Shown here: positions 6,442-8,381 of the stretch, piece after piece
Layout of the letters: each line of letters begins with the position of its first letter
Numbering within the stretch: the stretch's first letter is position 1
Assembly (NCBI GenBank): GCA_022424805.1
Contig: JAKMGR010000408.1
Location: 1-8,381, forward strand
Origin: Verrucomicrobiales bacterium
GTDB lineage: Bacteria; Verrucomicrobiota; Verrucomicrobiia; Verrucomicrobiales; DEV007
Direction of reading: 5' to 3'
Length of the DNA: 8,381 nt
Translations under genes and position numbers: made by a program
The notes under the pieces: generated by a model
Database searches by the model: none
The model's input: the letters and a program-made list of their open reading frames with translations, nothing else
Told to the model about the DNA's origin: nothing

Positions 6442-6584
6442 CAGGTTCGAAATCTCGTTTTTGGAAATCCTCCGTACGAGAGGTCGGAAGAAAAATAGTA
6501 GAGCGTTTTTGTCTCGGCGACTTTGAGTGATGGAGCCGAATCGGACTTTCTTGAGTTTAATTCCGGCACAGAAGTGACCGTCAC
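6441..6584 (-). CDS. Possible 47-residue ORF overlapping the ribD stop
   Basis: A GTG at 6584 overlaps the ribD TGA (GTGA) and opens a 47-codon frame ending at TGA 6441-6443, with a product starting MTVTSVPELNSRKSDSAPSL and containing KTLYYFSSDLSYGGFPKTR. There is no family match I can name. The two 4-5 base overlaps at its ends resemble coupled genes, yet the frame is short and competes with the open frame of the small ORF that follows, so it may be chance. Confidence 0.15.
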   Translation of the reverse strand: MTVTSVPELNSRKSDSAPSLKVAETKTLYYFSSDLSYGGFPKTRFRT

Positions 6585-7612
6585 GATTGCGAAGACGCGG
6601 GGCGTTTTGGTTTCCCGATAATCCGCAGGTCCGGCCCAATCTGGTCGACTTGCATGTCGGTTATCTCGGAGAGAAGACCGTCGACCGGGAGGAGTCGCGT
6701 AGTGCCGCCTCCGATTCGAGGGGCGAGGTATAGGATCAACTCGTCGACTAGGCCTTCTTCAATAGCGTGGGCGAGAAGACGCCCTCCTGACTCCAACAAA
6801 ACAGAGTTCGCTCCTTCCTCAGCAATTTGTTTGAGCGATTCGCTGAGGGAAATGTTGCAATGGATCCGTGTTCGTTCAGCGTGCTCGTCGGTGAAAAGAT
6901 TATGACCTTCGGGTAAGTCATCGTCCGAAGTGAAGACAACCCTTAGTGGTTGCGGGCGCCCGTCATCAAATTCTCCGCGAAGAGTCAGGAATGGATTGTC
7001 GACGCGGAAGGTTTCTCCCCCGACAAGAATGGCGTCGCATTGCTGCCGCCAAAGTTGGACGTCTTCGCGAGACTGCGGGCTGGAAATCCACTGGCTCTGA
7101 CCCTGTCCGAGAGTGGTTCTTCCGTCGAGTGTTGCTGCAGTTTTCGCGATCAGGTAGGGGAGGCCGGTCGTGATTCGCTTGGCGAAAAAGCGAAGCAGGT
7201 GCATGGCTTCTTCTTCCAATACTCCAGTTGCGACTTCGACTCCGGCATTTCGAAGTTCATCAAAACCGGCACCTACGTGAGCGGGATGGGGGTCTGTCGC
7301 GCCGACAACGACGCGTGAAATTCCGGCTTCTAGAATGGCCCGGACGCAGGGAGGTGTTTTCCCCTCAGTCGAGCAGGGTTCCAGAGTGACGTAGATAGTG
7401 GCTTTGTCAGTCGAATGTCCATTCTCAACCGCATCGCGAATCGCTTCCACTTCGGCGTGCGCTCCGCCCGCCTTTCGATGCCAGCCACGCCCGATGACCT
7501 CGCCGTCTTGCACGACGACAGCTCCCACGGCGGGGTTGGGGCTGGTCAGCCCAAGCCCACGGGCTCCCTCATCGAGAGCAAGCTGCATGAAAGTTTCGTC
7601 TTCGTTAGGCAT
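6581..7612 (-). CDS. ribD: Bifunctional riboflavin biosynthesis protein RibD (deaminase/reductase)
   Basis: RibD carries out two successive steps of riboflavin synthesis in the cytoplasm: deamination of the diaminopyrimidine made from GTP, then NADPH-dependent reduction of its ribosyl side chain. The 343-residue length is normal for the family. The N-terminal cytidine-deaminase-like domain (about 1-145) has SPNPAVGAVVV at 24-34, the zinc motif HAE at 52-54 (Glu54 catalytic), and TLEPCSTEGKTPPC at 76-89 with zinc ligands Cys80 and Cys89. The reductase domain (about 150-335) shows AKTAATLDGRTTL, QWISSPQSRE, DAILVGGETFRVDNPFLTLR and LLESGGRLL. The ATG at 7612 is preceded by no Shine-Dalgarno sequence and lies 30 bases after the sulfatase stop, so the two genes may be co-transcribed. 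No other rib gene is in the window. All key residues appear intact. Confidence 0.97.
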   Translation of the reverse strand: MPNEDETFMQLALDEGARGLGLTSPNPAVGAVVVQDGEVIGRGWHRKAGGAHAEVEAIRDAVENGHSTDKATIYVTLEPCSTEGKTPPCVRAILEAGISRVVVGATDPHPAHVGAGFDELRNAGVEVATGVLEEEAMHLLRFFAKRITTGLPYLIAKTAATLDGRTTLGQGQSQWISSPQSREDVQLWRQQCDAILVGGETFRVDNPFLTLRGEFDDGRPQPLRVVFTSDDDLPEGHNLFTDEHAERTRIHCNISLSESLKQIAEEGANSVLLESGGRLLAHAIEEGLVDELILYLAPRIGGGTTRLLPVDGLLSEITDMQVDQIGPDLRIIGKPKRPASSQS

Positions 7613-7642
7613 GATGAAAGTTATGACGCGTGGTTTTGCCGG

Positions 7643-8381
7643 TCACGGTTTCTTGTTCTTCCCCCTTTTTCCGGAAGTCCGGAGCGGATCTGCGTTAACC
7701 TCCGGGAGAAATCGCTTGAGTCGAGTGATCTGCTCTGCAGACTTCTTTTTGCCTGCAATATTGGTGTATTCGTTAGGATCGTTTTTGTGATCGTAAAGTT
7801 CCTCACTCCCGTCTGCATACCTGATGTAACGCCAACGCTGGTCGCGAAGGGCGTGATTTTGAAAGCCGTGAGTCGTCAGGGTTGGCTCGCTTTTCCTGAC
7901 GGATGGATCGCGCAGCATCGTGGCAAGGCTATTTCCTTCGACGGCAGGGTTGCTAGGAATTCCAGCGAGCTCTGTGAGAGTCGGGTAGATGTCGAGCAGG
8001 TTGACTGCGTTGTTGGAACTGCTGCCCGCTTCCGTGATTCCGGGGACTCGCCACATCATCTGGACACGGGTCGCTTCGTCCCAGAGAGCGAACTTTCTCC
8101 AGTGTTCCTTTTCGCCGAGGTGCCATCCGTGATCAGACCAGAGCACGACGATGGTGTTATCGGCGTGCGGACTGCTTGCGAGGCCATCGATGACATGACC
8201 CACGCAGTCGTCGACAAAATGGATGCAGGCGAGGTAGCCCCGAACGGCCTTTTTCCACTGCTGGTGTTGCACGACCTTCGCGTGATCGCCATCAGGTTTC
8301 GCCATCTTCACTCCGGTCGCGGGAATATCCGCGAGGTCGTTTTCGAGAACATCAGGAAGAACGATTTCATCCAAAGGGAAC
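7643..8381 (-). CDS. Sulfatase (iduronate-2-sulfatase/choline-sulfatase-like), C-terminal part, cut by the window end
   Basis: About 245 C-terminal residues are present; the open frame continues off the right edge, so the N-terminus, any signal peptide and the formylglycine motif (C-x-P-S-R) are not visible. The central block NTIVVLWSDHGWHLGEKEHW, followed by RKFALWDEATRVQMMWRVPG, is diagnostic: the Asp-His of SDHG are calcium ligands of formylglycine sulfatases, and the downstream Lys in HWRK is in the usual active-site position. LLDIYPTLTELAGIP and the closing RYIRYADGSEELYDHKNDPNEYTNIAG are standard sulfatase C-terminal signatures. The tail ends in a basic SGKRGKNKKP. Such enzymes remove sulfate esters from polysaccharides or glycosaminoglycan-like substrates, normally outside the cytoplasm. 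The exact substrate cannot be read from this part. It is probably transcribed with ribD. Confidence 0.95.
   Translation of the reverse strand, partial: FPLDEIVLPDVLENDLADIPATGVKMAKPDGDHAKVVQHQQWKKAVRGYLACIHFVDDCVGHVIDGLASSPHADNTIVVLWSDHGWHLGEKEHWRKFALWDEATRVQMMWRVPGITEAGSSSNNAVNLLDIYPTLTELAGIPSNPAVEGNSLATMLRDPSVRKSEPTLTTHGFQNHALRDQRWRYIRYADGSEELYDHKNDPNEYTNIAGKKKSAEQITRLKRFLPEVNADPLRTSGKRGKNKKP

Overview
The window looks like chromosomal DNA of a Verrucomicrobiota- or Planctomycetota-type bacterium. This is an inference from gene content: a formylglycine-type sulfatase, two side-by-side secreted proteins of the neutral/alkaline ceramidase-like family, a secreted serine-hydrolase of the beta-lactamase family, and start codons that mostly lack a Shine-Dalgarno sequence. 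No rRNA, tRNA or CRISPR array was seen, so the lineage is not fixed by a marker gene.

Layout, left to right. Bases 1-113 hold no gene I can support. A standalone nitric oxide synthase oxygenase (nos) lies on the minus strand at 114-1271. Directly upstream, 1314-1544 carries a decayed fragment of a DDE (integrase-core) transposase on the same strand. It has no start codon and is recognisable only by translation. A plausible leaderless promoter and a small dyad sit between this remnant and nos. Bases 1545-1698 hold nothing recognisable. Next is a minus-strand cluster transcribed from about 4967 down to 1699: ceramidase-like protein A (3456-4967), ceramidase-like protein B (2079-3428) and a small three-helix membrane protein (1699-2076) that starts 2 bases after the stop of B. 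A 216-base divergent gap separates this cluster from the plus-strand serine hydrolase (5184-6308). The right end is a second minus-strand set: the C-terminal part of a sulfatase running off the window (7643-8381), ribD (6581-7612), and one or two tiny overlapping ORFs (6283-6584) that converge on and overlap the hydrolase gene.

Functionally, the ceramidase-like pair, the serine hydrolase and the sulfatase suggest secreted degradation of polymers or lipids. ribD is a housekeeping riboflavin gene. The most unusual content is the nos locus: an apparently intact bacterial-type NOS with a Trp-to-His change next to the arginine-binding Glu, a divergent N-terminus, and a dead insertion sequence at its 5' side, which together suggest horizontal acquisition. 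The two ceramidase-like proteins both lack the catalytic Ser of true neutral ceramidases and are probably hydrolases of another substrate.
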